Shown piece by piece: positions 37,856 to 47,203 of a DNA stretch of 64,000 nt; position 1 is the first letter of the stretch; each line of letters begins with the position of its first letter. Under the pieces are notes generated by a model. It saw only the letters and a list, made by a program, of their open reading frames with translations. It was not told the DNA's origin and did not search any database. Origin of the DNA: Pararhizobium gei (GTDB lineage: Bacteria; Pseudomonadota; Alphaproteobacteria; Rhizobiales; Rhizobiaceae). The stretch is taken from the NCBI RefSeq assembly GCF_029223885.1, contig NZ_CP119409.1:2444001-2508000 (forward strand). Direction: 5' to 3'. The translations under genes and the position numbers were made by a program.

Positions 37856-38089
37856 ATGCCGATGACACCGGGCGATATCGAAGACATGATCAAATCGGGC
37901 ATTCCGGGCGCCAAGGTGACAATTCGAGATCTTGCCGGCGATGGCGATCATTACGCCGCCGAGGTCGTGGCGGAGGCATTTCGCGGCAAGAGCCGCGTAC
38001 AGCAGCATCAAATGGTCTACAACGCCCTCAAGGGCAATATGGGTGGCGTTTTGCATGCTCTTGCGCTGCAGACCTCAGCGCCGGAATAA
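37856..38089 (+). CDS. BolA-family protein (IbaG/BolA2-like)
   Basis: A 77-aa BolA-fold protein. FRGKSRVQQHQMVYNALK contains the conserved motif with the His that co-ligates a [2Fe-2S] cluster with monothiol glutaredoxins. The N-terminal GDIEDMIKSGIPGAKVTIRD is typical of the short BolA2/IbaG subgroup. The monothiol glutaredoxin grxD lies two genes downstream, matching the known BolA-Grx pairing. Confidence 0.92.
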   Translation: MPMTPGDIEDMIKSGIPGAKVTIRDLAGDGDHYAAEVVAEAFRGKSRVQQHQMVYNALKGNMGGVLHALALQTSAPE

Positions 38090-38092
38090 ACC

Positions 38093-38305
38093 ATGGCGGA
38101 CCTGATAAAGGAACTGATGACGGGCGTCATCGACAGCGTTCTGAAGGAAATCCTGAAGAAGACCGGCACCCGCACGCCGACCAAGCGCAGCAAGAGGCAG
38201 AAGCGCTCCGCGACCACCGGCCGGTTCAAAAAGGCCGTTGCGAGACCGGCGAAAAGACAGGTCAGCCGACGCCGCACCGCTGCATCACGCAGCGGGAAGC
38301 GGTAG
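38093..38305 (+). CDS. Small Lys/Arg-rich protein between bolA and grxD
   Basis: A 70-aa protein starting three bases after the bolA stop. The first 25 residues (MADLIKELMTGVIDSVLKEI) look like an amphipathic helix; the rest is highly basic and low-complexity (KRSKRQKR, RRRTAASRSGKR). No family is recognised. The composition suggests nucleic-acid or membrane binding, which is inference. Tight spacing makes translation with bolA likely. Confidence 0.7.
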   Translation: MADLIKELMTGVIDSVLKEILKKTGTRTPTKRSKRQKRSATTGRFKKAVARPAKRQVSRRRTAASRSGKR

Positions 38306-38439
38306 CGCCGGGACTTGTTGCTCTCCTGCATGCCCATCAATTTTTGTTGTGTCCCGGTGGTGAAAATCACGTCACCACATGTTATCTAGGAACAATCGAC
38401 AAGCCGCGCCCTTGAAGCCGGAGCAGGAAGGACAGGACC

Positions 38440-38775
38440 ATGAGCGGAATCAATGATTTCATCGATAACGAAGTAAAGAGCAACGACGTCGTTCTTTTCA
38501 TGAAGGGCACCCCGCAGTTCCCCCAGTGTGGGTTCTCCGGCCAGGTGGTTCAGATGCTTGATTACATCGGCATCGACTACAAGGGAATCAACGTGCTTGC
38601 CGACGCGGACCTGCGCCAGGGCATCAAGGATTATTCCAGCTGGCCGACCATCCCACAGCTCTACGTCAAGGGCGAGTTTATCGGCGGCTGCGATATCGTG
38701 CGCGAGATGTTTCAGGCTGGCGAGTTGCAATCCCATCTTGAGGAAAAAGGCATCGCGGTAAAAGGCGCAGCCTGA
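38440..38775 (+). CDS. grxD: Monothiol glutaredoxin (Grx4/GrxD)
   Basis: A 111-aa monothiol glutaredoxin with the CGFS active-site motif in [10 protein letters not shown] (about residue 27-30) and [19 protein letters not shown] (glutathione-binding TIP segment). These proteins carry [2Fe-2S] clusters with BolA partners and help iron sensing. It ends at a strong terminator. A 7-bp inverted repeat at 38357-38378 lies upstream and may mark a separate control site. Confidence 0.96.
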   Translation: MSGINDFIDNEVKSNDVVLFMKGTPQFPQCGFSGQVVQMLDYIGIDYKGINVLADADLRQGIKDYSSWPTIPQLYVKGEFIGGCDIVREMFQAGELQSHLEEKGIAVKGAA

Positions 38776-38800
38776 GACGGCGTCTCCGCGGGAATACTGA

Positions 38801-38822
38801 AAAGGCGGGTCACCGCCTTTTT
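38801..38822 (+). terminator. Terminator after grxD
   Basis: A perfect 8-bp stem (AAAGGCGG and complement), GTCA loop and run of seven T. Confidence 0.85.
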
Positions 38823-39133
38823 TGATTCGGGTGGTTTCTCGACGAATCCTAATGTTCGGCCGCCTTTGAAAGCGACTGCCAATATGGCCGTCCATGGTAT
38901 TCGAGGCATATCCTGGCGGCATCCCTGACAAAATGCGTGGTCAGCCACCTCACTCTGTTGGTCGCCTGTGTCTTTCCCGTCGATCATGCAGCAGGCGTGC
39001 AAGCCGATGGTCGTCGCAAACCATTTAGAAACGATCCGACCGACGACGATCCTGCTCGACCTTCACACAGTATTCGTCAGCCGCCGCTAACAGCGTTGGC
39101 CTCTGATTCTGCCTCATCGCCAAGGATGATAAA
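38823..39133. other. Non-coding gap between grxD and the efflux genes
   Basis: Around 310 bases with no supported gene. A single TTTAGAA half-site occurs at about 39027, but no full ICE box. The short open frame at 38937-39137 has no family-like features. Confidence 0.4.
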
Positions 39134-40369
39134 ATGACTGTCCAAACCGAAGCGCCGACACTGCCGGCTTTGTCAAAACCGCAGTTCGTCGCTCTCATGG
39201 CCATGCTGATGGCGATCAACGCGCTTTCGATCGACATCATGCTTCCTGGACTGCAGGAAATCGGGGCAAGCCTCGGCGTCGCCGATGAAAACGCGCGCCA
39301 ACTGGTAATCACGAGTTATCTGCTGGGCATGGGTTGCGCCCAGCTTTTCTTCGGTCCCCTTTCAGACCGGTTCGGACGCAAACTGCCGCTGCTCGGCGGG
39401 CTGGGAATCTATGCGGTCTGCGCATTGGCGATCGTTTTCGTACCATCTTTCGCAGGTCTTCTTGCACTTCGTTTCGTACAGGGCATCGGAGCCGCTGCCA
39501 CCCGCGTGATCACCGTGTCCATCGTCAGGGATGTCTATGGCGGACGGATGATGGCAGAAGTCATGTCGCTTATCATGATGGTCTTCATGATCGTGCCGGT
39601 TATCGCACCGAGTATTGGCCAGTTGATCATGATCTTTGCGGAATGGCACATGATTTTCGTCGTCATCTGCCTGTTCGGGATTTTCGTCATGGCCGCGGTC
39701 ATGGCGCGCCTTCCCGAAACGCTTGCGCCGGAAAACCGCCGTCCGTTTACAGCCGCTTCCATCTCGGGCGCCTTCCGGGTCGTGCTGACCAACCGCGTGG
39801 CATTGTGCTATTCGCTCGCCGCCTCCTTCGTCTTTGGCGCCCTTTTCGGCTTCATCAATTCCGCCCAGCAGGTCCTCGTTGGCATTTATGGTCTGGGAAA
39901 CTGGTTTCCGTTGGTCTTTGCGGGTTTTGCGGGTCTGATGGCCGTGGCGTCCTTTACCAATTCGCAACTGGTCAGGCGTTACGGCATGCGCCGCCTCTCG
40001 CATGGCGCGCTGATCTGCTTTCTGCTGGCAAGCTTCGTATGGGTCCTTGCCTCGCTTTTCGGCGTGCTGCCCTTCTGGCTCTTCCTCGCGCTCTACGGCT
40101 TTGCTATGTTCCAGTTCGGCCTGATCGGCGCGAATTTCAACGCCATGGCCATGGAGCCGCTCGGTCATGTCGCCGGCACGGCGTCATCGGTTCTCGGCTT
40201 CACGCAGACGATCGGCGGCGCGACGATCGGAGCGCTGATCGGCCAGGCTTTCGACGGAACCGTTACGCCGCTTGCAATCGGCTTCCTCGCCGTCTCCGTT
40301 ATTGGCCTCGCCTTTGTGCTCATTGCCGAAAAGGGCCGGCTTTTCAGCCCGCACAATCCCTCCATTTAG
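39134..40369 (+). CDS. Bcr/CflA-type drug efflux transporter (MFS), copy 1
   Basis: A 411-aa major facilitator with 12 hydrophobic segments. The loop motif GPLSDRFGRKLPLL (A-like motif between helices 2 and 3) and RFVQGIGAAATRVITVSIVRD (helix 4) mark the Bcr/CflA subfamily of multidrug exporters. It is followed 22 bases later by a paralogue. The substrate is unknown. Confidence 0.88.
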   Translation: MTVQTEAPTLPALSKPQFVALMAMLMAINALSIDIMLPGLQEIGASLGVADENARQLVITSYLLGMGCAQLFFGPLSDRFGRKLPLLGGLGIYAVCALAIVFVPSFAGLLALRFVQGIGAAATRVITVSIVRDVYGGRMMAEVMSLIMMVFMIVPVIAPSIGQLIMIFAEWHMIFVVICLFGIFVMAAVMARLPETLAPENRRPFTAASISGAFRVVLTNRVALCYSLAASFVFGALFGFINSAQQVLVGIYGLGNWFPLVFAGFAGLMAVASFTNSQLVRRYGMRRLSHGALICFLLASFVWVLASLFGVLPFWLFLALYGFAMFQFGLIGANFNAMAMEPLGHVAGTASSVLGFTQTIGGATIGALIGQAFDGTVTPLAIGFLAVSVIGLAFVLIAEKGRLFSPHNPSI

Positions 40370-40391
40370 TTTTTTCCGTTAGGTTTTCCCT

Positions 40392-41669
40392 ATGTCCGCC
40401 TCTACGCCCCATATCGAGAATATTGGCTCGGCCCGTATCGGGCTCGGCTTTTTCGAATTCGTCGTCACCATCGCGCTGATGACGGCCTGCGTGGCCGTTG
40501 CCATCGACATCATGCTGCCAGCCCTGCCCGCGATCAGCCAGTCGCTCAACGTGACGAGCACCAATGATGCGCAACTCGTCATCGGCGTCTTCTTCTTCGG
40601 GTTCGGCGTTTCGCAGATTATTTTCGGCAGCCTCTCGGATGCCTTTGGCCGGCGTGCCGTGCTTCTGGCGGGGCTCGCCTTCTACACGCTGACCATGGTC
40701 GGGGCCGCCGCCACGGAGAGCTTCGAGATGCTGCTCCTCCTGCGCTTTGTGCAGGGTATCGGAGCGGCCGCGGTGCGCATTACCACCATGGCGATCGTGC
40801 GCGATTGCTTCGGCGGTCGCGAAATGGCGCGCGTCATGTCCTATGTGATGATCGTCTTCATGATCGTTCCAATCATCGCCCCATCACTCGGCCAGGCCGT
40901 AATCGTTTATGCGAACTGGCACTGGATCTTCATCCTGCTCGGCGTCATCGGCGCCGTTCTCCTGGTCTGGGCTAGCCTGCGCCTGAAGGAATCGCTGCCG
41001 CCGGAAGAGCGCCAGCCCCTGTCCGTCGCAAACATCGCCTCCGGCTTTCGCACCGTTCTGACCAATCGAATCACCTGCGGCTATATGATCGGCATGACGC
41101 TGTTCACGGCGGTGATCTGCGCCTATATCGTCACCGTCCAGCAGATCTTCGGCGAGGTCTACGGGCTGGGCGACTGGCTGCCGATCGCCTTTGCCGGGAC
41201 GGCAGGCGGCATCGCGGTCGCGAATTTCGCCAATGGCTATTTCGTGCGCAGCTTCGGCATGCGCCGGATCTCGCATGTGGCGGTCATCCTGTTCACGCTG
41301 CTTTCCGCGGCCGGCCTGATGATCTCGCTCGGTGGGAGGCCTGATTTCGTCTTGTCCTACATCCTGTTTACGGTGCTGCTGATGATGTTTGCCGTCATCG
41401 CAACCAACTTCACCGCAATTTCGCTGGAGCCGATGGGCCATGTCGCCGGGACGGCAACGGCGATCACCGGCTTCGTCTCCACCACCGGCGGCGCCTTGCT
41501 TGGAAGCGTCGTCGGCCAGATGTTCAACGGCACTGTTCAGCCGCTGTTCGCCGGCTTCACAATCTTCGGGGCTGTGACCATCGCGGCAACGCTCTGGGCG
41601 GAAAATGGCAAGCTTTTCACCCACCCCGGCGATGACACCGCCACCCTCGAGGGCGGCGGACATATGTAG
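40392..41669 (+). CDS. Bcr/CflA-type drug efflux transporter (MFS), copy 2
   Basis: A 425-aa major facilitator, clearly related to the preceding gene (shared RFVQGIGAAA, SDAFGRR, VFMIVP-IAPS-GQ) but well diverged, so an old tandem duplication. It has 12 hydrophobic segments. It is closed by a strong terminator, so the two copies probably form one transcript. Confidence 0.88.
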   Translation: MSASTPHIENIGSARIGLGFFEFVVTIALMTACVAVAIDIMLPALPAISQSLNVTSTNDAQLVIGVFFFGFGVSQIIFGSLSDAFGRRAVLLAGLAFYTLTMVGAAATESFEMLLLLRFVQGIGAAAVRITTMAIVRDCFGGREMARVMSYVMIVFMIVPIIAPSLGQAVIVYANWHWIFILLGVIGAVLLVWASLRLKESLPPEERQPLSVANIASGFRTVLTNRITCGYMIGMTLFTAVICAYIVTVQQIFGEVYGLGDWLPIAFAGTAGGIAVANFANGYFVRSFGMRRISHVAVILFTLLSAAGLMISLGGRPDFVLSYILFTVLLMMFAVIATNFTAISLEPMGHVAGTATAITGFVSTTGGALLGSVVGQMFNGTVQPLFAGFTIFGAVTIAATLWAENGKLFTHPGDDTATLEGGGHM

Positions 41670-41679
41670 CCGCTCAAGA

Positions 41680-41715
41680 AAAAGCCCGTCGCGCGATTAT
41701 CGCAGACGGGCTTTT
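41680..41715. terminator. Strong terminator after the efflux genes
   Basis: A perfect 11-bp stem (AAAAGCCCGTC and complement) with a 14-nt loop and a T run. It can serve both the efflux unit and the converging phosphatase operon. Confidence 0.85.
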
Positions 41716-41734
41716 CTCATGATGTTCGGGGTCG

Positions 41735-42559
41735 TCAGATGGTGAAAACCTCGCGGCGCAGCACGTCCCAGCAATCCCGATCGCAGGCAACAAGCAGGCC
41801 ACCGTCGATATCGTGGGGGAGATAGGGAGAACCGTCGAAGCGCGCGACATAGGCGCCGGCCTCCTCGGCGATCAGCGCTCCGGCAAGATGGTCCCACGGC
41901 ATCAGCTTCTGATACATCAGGAAATGGAAATGGCCGGCAGCGAAGGTGCGGTATTCGTGCGCGGCACAACGATAGCTGGTGGCAATCCTGACCTTCGCCA
42001 TATTGCCCATGATGACGCGCCGGTTCTCAGGCGGATAAAATCCCGTCGAGGCGCAACCGACGAGGTTTTCCAGCGGCAGGGACGCCGCCACGCTCAATCG
42101 CTCCTGCGATCCGTCCGCCTTGCAGAGCCAGGCGCCCGAGCCTTTTTCGGCGATTACCCAGTCATTGCCCATGGGATCGTAGATGACGCCTGCGACGGTC
42201 TCGCCCTTGGATACCACGGAGGCCATGACACCGAACAGCGGCATGCCGGCCGCGTAATTGAAGGTTCCGTCGATCGGATCGACGACGATGGCCAAATCGG
42301 CGCCGGCAAGGCGATCAAGCAAGGCCGGATCGGCGGCGACCGATTCCTCGCCGATGAACAGCGCGGTCGGCGCCAGGTCCGCCATGCGGGCCTTAATCAG
42401 CCGCTCCGCCGCCTCGTCGGCTTCCGTGACGAGATCTATGGCTTCCGTCTTCATCCTGACGTCACCCGCATCGAGATTACGGAATTTCGGCAGGATTTCC
42501 TTCACCGCCGCCTCCTGCAGGATATTGGCGATGGCAGCGATATCGATGGCAGATGTCAT
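41735..42559 (-). CDS. Inositol monophosphatase family protein
   Basis: A 274-aa Mg-dependent phosphatase. The two metal-binding motifs are present: GEES (about residues 69-72) with downstream [14 protein letters not shown] (about 90-103), and [15 protein letters not shown] near residue 223. Substrates may be inositol phosphate, histidinol phosphate or PAP; sequence alone does not decide. Its ATG overlaps the ttcA stop (ATGA). The open frame continues upstream to 43009, but this is antisense noise of ttcA. Confidence 0.9.
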   Translation of the reverse strand: MTSAIDIAAIANILQEAAVKEILPKFRNLDAGDVRMKTEAIDLVTEADEAAERLIKARMADLAPTALFIGEESVAADPALLDRLAGADLAIVVDPIDGTFNYAAGMPLFGVMASVVSKGETVAGVIYDPMGNDWVIAEKGSGAWLCKADGSQERLSVAASLPLENLVGCASTGFYPPENRRVIMGNMAKVRIATSYRCAAHEYRTFAAGHFHFLMYQKLMPWDHLAGALIAEEAGAYVARFDGSPYLPHDIDGGLLVACDRDCWDVLRREVFTI

Positions 42560-43446
42560 GCTTTGGGCTCCGCAAACAGGGACTGAAAATCGAACAGTTT
42601 CGGGTCGAGCAGATGCGACGGATTGACGTGGCCCAGTGCCCTCAGCATCGTGTCCTTGCGGCCGGGCATGCGGCGCTCGATATCGGCGAGCATCGTCTTC
42701 ATGGCGTTGCGCTCCAGCCCGTCCTGCGAACCGCAGAGATCGCAGGGGATGATCGGAAACTCCATCGCAGCGGCGAACTTCGCCAGATCGTCCTCGGCGG
42801 CATAGGCGAGCGGCCTGAGCACCATCAGGTCGCCCTCGTCGTTCAAGAGCTTGGCCGGCATGGTTGCGAGCCTGCCGCCATGGAAGAAGTTCATGAAGAA
42901 GGTTTCGAGGATGTCCTCGCGGTGATGGCCGAGAACCAGCGCATCGCAGCCTTCCTCCCGGGCGATCCGGTAGAGATTGCCGCGGCGCAGGCGCGAACAC
43001 AGCGCGCAATAGGTGCCGCCGGCCGGCACTTTCTCCTTCACGATGGAATAGGTGTCGCGATATTCAATCCGATGCGGGACGCCGATGGTCGTCAGATAGT
43101 CGGGTAAAACATTTTTGGGGAAATTCGGCTGCCCCTGGTCGAGATTGCAGGCAATGAGTTCAATCGGCAGAAGTCCGCGCCATTGCAAATCCATCAGCAG
43201 CGCCAGGAGGCTGTAGCTGTCCTTGCCGCCGGAAAGGCCGATCAGCCAGCGCTTCTGGCCCTTGAGCATACCGAAATCCTCGATCGCCTGCCGCACCTGC
43301 CGCAGAAGCCGCTTGCGCAGCTTGTTGAAGGAAACGGAGGATGGCATTCTGGCAAAGATCGGATGTACGGCTTCGGCCGAAAGGTCGTCCGGGCCGTCCG
43401 GCCGGCTGTCGAAGCCGTGGTCCGGCGCTGGGGTAGAAAGTTCCAT
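42556..43446 (-). CDS. ttcA: tRNA 2-thiocytidine biosynthesis protein TtcA
   Basis: A 296-aa enzyme that thiolates C32 of some tRNAs. The PP-loop [13 protein letters not shown] is at about residues 70-82. Cysteine pairs in CALCSR and CDLCGSQ are the ligands and helper residues of its [4Fe-4S] cluster, so it depends on the Fe-S system. It precedes and overlaps the phosphatase gene. Confidence 0.94.
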   Translation of the reverse strand: MELSTPAPDHGFDSRPDGPDDLSAEAVHPIFARMPSSVSFNKLRKRLLRQVRQAIEDFGMLKGQKRWLIGLSGGKDSYSLLALLMDLQWRGLLPIELIACNLDQGQPNFPKNVLPDYLTTIGVPHRIEYRDTYSIVKEKVPAGGTYCALCSRLRRGNLYRIAREEGCDALVLGHHREDILETFFMNFFHGGRLATMPAKLLNDEGDLMVLRPLAYAAEDDLAKFAAAMEFPIIPCDLCGSQDGLERNAMKTMLADIERRMPGRKDTMLRALGHVNPSHLLDPKLFDFQSLFAEPKA

Positions 43447-43570
43447 GACAAATCCCGGATTGAATGGAGCGCCGTGCCGCGCCAGAACATTCCCTGCACT
43501 TGCCCTTGTCGGGCTGCAAGATCAAGAAAAATGCGCCCCGCGGCTGTGAAACTTACGTGAAATCCGCGCG

Positions 43571-44515
43571 TCAGGCGCCGAACACGGACCAGCCCGTGCG
43601 GCTTGCCAGCATCTCCAGCGCCCGCGAACCGAGAAGCGAGTTGCCGTTGTGATTGAGCCCCGGCGACCAGACAGCCACCGATGCCTTGCCCGGGGCGACA
43701 CACAGAATGCCGCCGCCGACGCCGCTCTTGCCCGGAAGGCCGACGCGGTAGGCGAAATCGCCCGACCCGTCATAATGACCGCAGGTGAGCATGAGTGCAT
43801 TGATACGCCGCGCCCGCTGGCTCGTCACCACCGAATGATGCGAAAGGGGATTGGTCCCGGACGCGGCGAGGAACAGTCCGGCCTTTGCGAGCTGGACGCA
43901 GGTCATGGACAGGGCACACTGGTGAAAATAGGTACCGAGCACAAGTTCAACAGGATGATCGAGCTTGCCGAAGGATCGCATGAAGTTTGCGAGCGCGAAA
44001 TTTCGATAGCCGGTCGCGGCTTCCGACTTCGCAACCTCGTGGTCGATGACGATATCCTCATCATCGGCGAGATAGCGGATGAAGCGGACGATCTCGCCAA
44101 TCGCTTCCCGCGGCGTATGGCCCGCCAGAACGAGATCGGTGATGGCGATTGCGCCGGCATTAATGAAGGGATTGCGCGGAACGCCGTGCTCGTGCTCGAG
44201 CTGCACGATCGAGTTGAAGGCCGAACCCGACGGTTCGCGCCCCACCCGCTTCCAGATGTTTTCGCCGTGCTTGCCGAGCGCCAGCGTCAGCGTGAAAACC
44301 TTTGAAATGCTCTGGATGGAAAATGGAACCTCGGCATCGCCAGCCTTGTAGACCTGACCGTCGACCCCGACGATCGCGATGCCGAAGCTTTGCGGATCGA
44401 CGCGTGCCAGCTGCGGAATGTAGTCGGCCACCTTGCCTTCGCCGAGTCGCGGCGTCAGGTCGCGATGGATGTCGGCGACAATCGACTGCAGGTCCAGATT
44501 TTCAATGCCCGACAT
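43571..44515 (-). CDS. glsA: Glutaminase A
   Basis: A 314-aa glutaminase (serine beta-lactamase-like fold) that hydrolyses glutamine to glutamate and ammonia. The S-x-x-K catalytic motif is in [12 protein letters not shown] (about residues 64-67), and the family segments NAGAIAI and NPLSHHSVV follow. The ATG at 44515 is preferred over a TTG just upstream. It lies downstream of rpsD behind a terminator, so it is probably separately expressed. Confidence 0.94.
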   Translation of the reverse strand: MSGIENLDLQSIVADIHRDLTPRLGEGKVADYIPQLARVDPQSFGIAIVGVDGQVYKAGDAEVPFSIQSISKVFTLTLALGKHGENIWKRVGREPSGSAFNSIVQLEHEHGVPRNPFINAGAIAITDLVLAGHTPREAIGEIVRFIRYLADDEDIVIDHEVAKSEAATGYRNFALANFMRSFGKLDHPVELVLGTYFHQCALSMTCVQLAKAGLFLAASGTNPLSHHSVVTSQRARRINALMLTCGHYDGSGDFAYRVGLPGKSGVGGGILCVAPGKASVAVWSPGLNHNGNSLLGSRALEMLASRTGWSVFGA

Positions 44516-44547
44516 CAATCATTCTCCGGATCACGGCAGCGCCATAA

Positions 44548-44577
44548 AAAAAGCCACCCATCTCTGAGTGGCTTTTT
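44548..44577 (-). terminator. Terminator of rpsD
   Basis: A 10-bp stem (AAAAAGCCAC and complement) lies 31 bases past the rpsD stop on the minus strand, followed by a long T run. Confidence 0.85.
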
Positions 44578-44607
44578 ACTGTTTCACAAGGCCATAAAGC
44601 CCAGAAA

Positions 44608-45225
44608 TTATCGCGAATAGAATTCGACGACCAGGTTCGGTTCCATGATGACCGGGTAAGGAACGTCGGCCAGGCTCGGAACGCGGGCGAAGGTCGCAAC
44701 CATCTTGTGATGATCGACTTCGACATAGTCAGGAACGTCGCGTTCAGCGAGCGAAATGGATTCGAGAACGATAACGAGCTGCTTGGACTTTTCGCGAACT
44801 TCGATCACGTCACCCGCCTTGCAGCGATACGAACCGATGTTGACGCGCACGCCGTTGACGGTGACGTGGCCGTGGTTGACGAACTGGCGCGCAGCAAACG
44901 GCGTCGGCACGAACTTGGCACGGTACACGATCGCGTCGAGGCGCGATTCGAGCAGGCCGATCAGGTTCTCCGAAGTGTCACCCTTGCGGCGGTTGGCCTC
45001 GTCATAGATGGCGCGGAACTGCTTCTCGCGGATATCGCCGTAATAGCCCTTCAGCTTCTGTTTGGCGCGCAGCTGCACGCCGAAGTCGGAAAGCTTGGAC
45101 TTGCGGCGCTGGCCATGCTGGCCCGGGCCGTATTCGCGGCGGTTGACCGGGGACTTCGGACGGCCCCAGATATTTTCGCCCATACGACGGTCGATTTTGT
45201 ACTTGGACGATTCGCGCTTGCTCAT
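44608..45225 (-). CDS. rpsD: 30S ribosomal protein S4
   Basis: A 205-aa primary 16S rRNA-binding protein. The N terminus [18 protein letters not shown] and the S4 domain ([26 protein letters not shown]) are clear. The start at 45225 has GGGAA upstream. As in many alphaproteobacteria, rpsD stands alone, away from the main ribosomal operons. Confidence 0.98.
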   Translation of the reverse strand: MSKRESSKYKIDRRMGENIWGRPKSPVNRREYGPGQHGQRRKSKLSDFGVQLRAKQKLKGYYGDIREKQFRAIYDEANRRKGDTSENLIGLLESRLDAIVYRAKFVPTPFAARQFVNHGHVTVNGVRVNIGSYRCKAGDVIEVREKSKQLVIVLESISLAERDVPDYVEVDHHKMVATFARVPSLADVPYPVIMEPNLVVEFYSR

Positions 45226-45403
45226 CGCATTTCCCTTCAAACAGTTACACCGGATTGTTGCCATTCCGGATCAAGGAAACACGCCCTCCTCTGAACCTCG
45301 TTTTGGAAGCTCTGACAGGTCTCTCACATTACGCTAACGGAGAAGCCACGGGACATGTCGGTTAAGGCGCCAGCGGAAAGCCGATACGCCATCAAAAACA
45401 ACA

Positions 45404-45421
45404 CCGGGCATTTCGGCCCGG
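45404..45421 (-). terminator. Possible terminator of the HerA-like gene
   Basis: A 6-bp stem (CCGGGC / GCCCGG) lies about 70 bases beyond the HerA-like stop on the minus strand, followed by GTGTTGTTTTTG. Confidence 0.5.
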
Positions 45422-45493
45422 CGTTGAGCGGGTCTTTAGGTAAGTTTCACAAAATTGTCAACGACCGGCAGATACTATCTCGTGAATCTGCGG

Positions 45494-47008
45494 TTATTCC
45501 GCAGCGCTGCGCGCCGCCGCCTCGTCATAGACGGCGTCGGCAGCACCCGGCGCAGTCTCGACCTGCAGGTCCGGAAAGGCGACAATCCGCTTGCCGGAAA
45601 GATCGCTGTGAACGACGATCAGGCCCTGTTCCTCGAAATAGCCGAGAAGGCGCCGGGCCCTTCGGGCCGAATGGGTGCCATAGGCGCGCGCAATCATGGC
45701 GTCGGACGGACAGGGCAGATTGCGCACGGCCGATTGCGCCACCAGAAGAAAAACACCGTGCAGATCGTCCGTGACATTGCGCGACAGGTTGAGGGCAGAC
45801 GCCCAGATTTCGCTTGTGGCAGTGTCCGGATCGACGCCGGAACGGGCGACGGCCATCTTGCGGCGGAAGGCGGACAGCGAGAGCGGTGCACCCGGCACGC
45901 GCCGGATGCGGCAGCGAACCAGAAAGTCCTGGAACAATTCGGCATCGGCCCGGAACGCCGCATCGGGGTTTTCAAGGATTTCCGCAAGCAAGCCGTCCAG
46001 CAACGCCTCCCGGTCCGCAGCCGGCATTTCAGCTACCTGCGCCTTCGGAACGGCAAGTCCCGCAGGCTCCGGCCGCGGCCGCGACAGTTCTGCCAGAATG
46101 TCGGTCGCCGGGCGCGGCTGTGCGCTGGCGCGGCGGGTTATCGGCCGGCTCAGTTCGTCCGGGTCCGGCGTGAAAATCAGGTCCTCGACATCCGCCACCG
46201 CTTCCGGCAGCGGCGTCAGCTTCGGGCTGGTGGACCGCGCCGAGGTCTCCACGGACCCGATCGTCACTGGCAGCGGCCGGCGCGACAGGGCCGGGCCGAG
46301 CGCCACGAAGGAACCGCGCTTGAGGTCGCGGAACATTTCGGCCGTGCGCCGGTCCATGCCGAGCAGATCGGCGGCGCGGGCCATATCGATATCGAGAAAG
46401 GTGCGGCCCATCAGGAAGTTGGAGGCCTCGGCCGCCACGTTCTTGGCCAGCTTGGCCAGACGCTGCGTCGCGATCACCCCGGCAAGGCCGCGCTTGCGGC
46501 CGCGGCACATGAGGTTGGTCATCGCGCCGAGCGAGATTTTGCGCGCTTCCTCTGAAACATCGCCGGCAACCGACGGCGCAAACATCTGCGCTTCATCGAC
46601 GACGACGAGGACCGGATACCAGTAATCCCGATCCGCATCGAACATGGCGTTCAGAAAAATCCCGGCGCTGCGCATCTGCTGCTCGATATCGAGACCTTCC
46701 AGCGACAATATGCAGGACACGCGATGCTGGCGAATGCGGGTGGCGATGCCGATCAGTTCCGCTTCCGTGCGTTCACCGTCGATCACCACATGGCCGAACT
46801 TGTCGGCGAGTGTCACGAAATCGCCTTCCGGATCGATGATGCACTGCTGCACCCAAGGCGCCGACTGCTCGAGAAGCCGGCGCAGCAGATGCGACTTGCC
46901 CGAGCCGGAATTGCCCTGCACGAGAAGACGCGTCGCCAGAAGCTCCTCGATATCGAGCGGAACGGACGCGCCGTTCGACGCCGTCCCCATATCGATGCCG
47001 ACTTTCAT
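45494..47008 (-). CDS. HerA/DUF87-like ATP-binding protein
   Basis: A 504-aa P-loop ATPase of the HerA/FtsK superfamily. Walker A is VQGNSGSGKSHLL (about residues 29-41), Walker B VLVVVDEAQMFAP (about 132-144), and a sensor-like ATQRLAKLAKNVAAEA follows. The C-terminal 200 residues are unnamed; a possible winged helix (ARRARRLLGYFEEQGLIVV) is near the end. HerA proteins are DNA motors, usually with NurA; no nuclease gene is here. The ATG at 47008 has GAGG upstream. The IS481 element sits 190 bases upstream. Confidence 0.8.
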   Translation of the reverse strand: MKVGIDMGTASNGASVPLDIEELLATRLLVQGNSGSGKSHLLRRLLEQSAPWVQQCIIDPEGDFVTLADKFGHVVIDGERTEAELIGIATRIRQHRVSCILSLEGLDIEQQMRSAGIFLNAMFDADRDYWYPVLVVVDEAQMFAPSVAGDVSEEARKISLGAMTNLMCRGRKRGLAGVIATQRLAKLAKNVAAEASNFLMGRTFLDIDMARAADLLGMDRRTAEMFRDLKRGSFVALGPALSRRPLPVTIGSVETSARSTSPKLTPLPEAVADVEDLIFTPDPDELSRPITRRASAQPRPATDILAELSRPRPEPAGLAVPKAQVAEMPAADREALLDGLLAEILENPDAAFRADAELFQDFLVRCRIRRVPGAPLSLSAFRRKMAVARSGVDPDTATSEIWASALNLSRNVTDDLHGVFLLVAQSAVRNLPCPSDAMIARAYGTHSARRARRLLGYFEEQGLIVVHSDLSGKRIVAFPDLQVETAPGAADAVYDEAAARSAAE

Positions 47009-47197
47009 ATTGACCTCGTTCAAACTGCCATGCCGGATGCGCCGCCACGAACCCGCATAGGAAAAGCTCTATCATCGTTTGGTGTCGCTTGCGCGCTCGT
47101 GCAAGCAAAACCCACAGAATAGAACTTGGCCCTCCAATCCCTAAGCCTGCCAAATTCGGATCGTTAAAGCCACGGGCGCACCAGTCTAGCCGATTCG

Positions 47198-47203
47198 TCT
47201 AGC
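47198..47203. repeat. Target-site duplication of the IS, left copy
   Basis: TCTAGC, repeated exactly at 48239-48244. Confidence 0.85.

Noticed and set aside
39020-39040. Possible Irr box upstream of the efflux genes
   Set aside because: Only one TTTAGAA half-site is present; the second half does not match.
42560-43009. N-terminal extension of the inositol phosphatase frame
   Set aside because: It lies opposite no gap but inside ttcA in another frame and is not family-like; the ATG at 42559 with ATGA overlap gives the usual family start.
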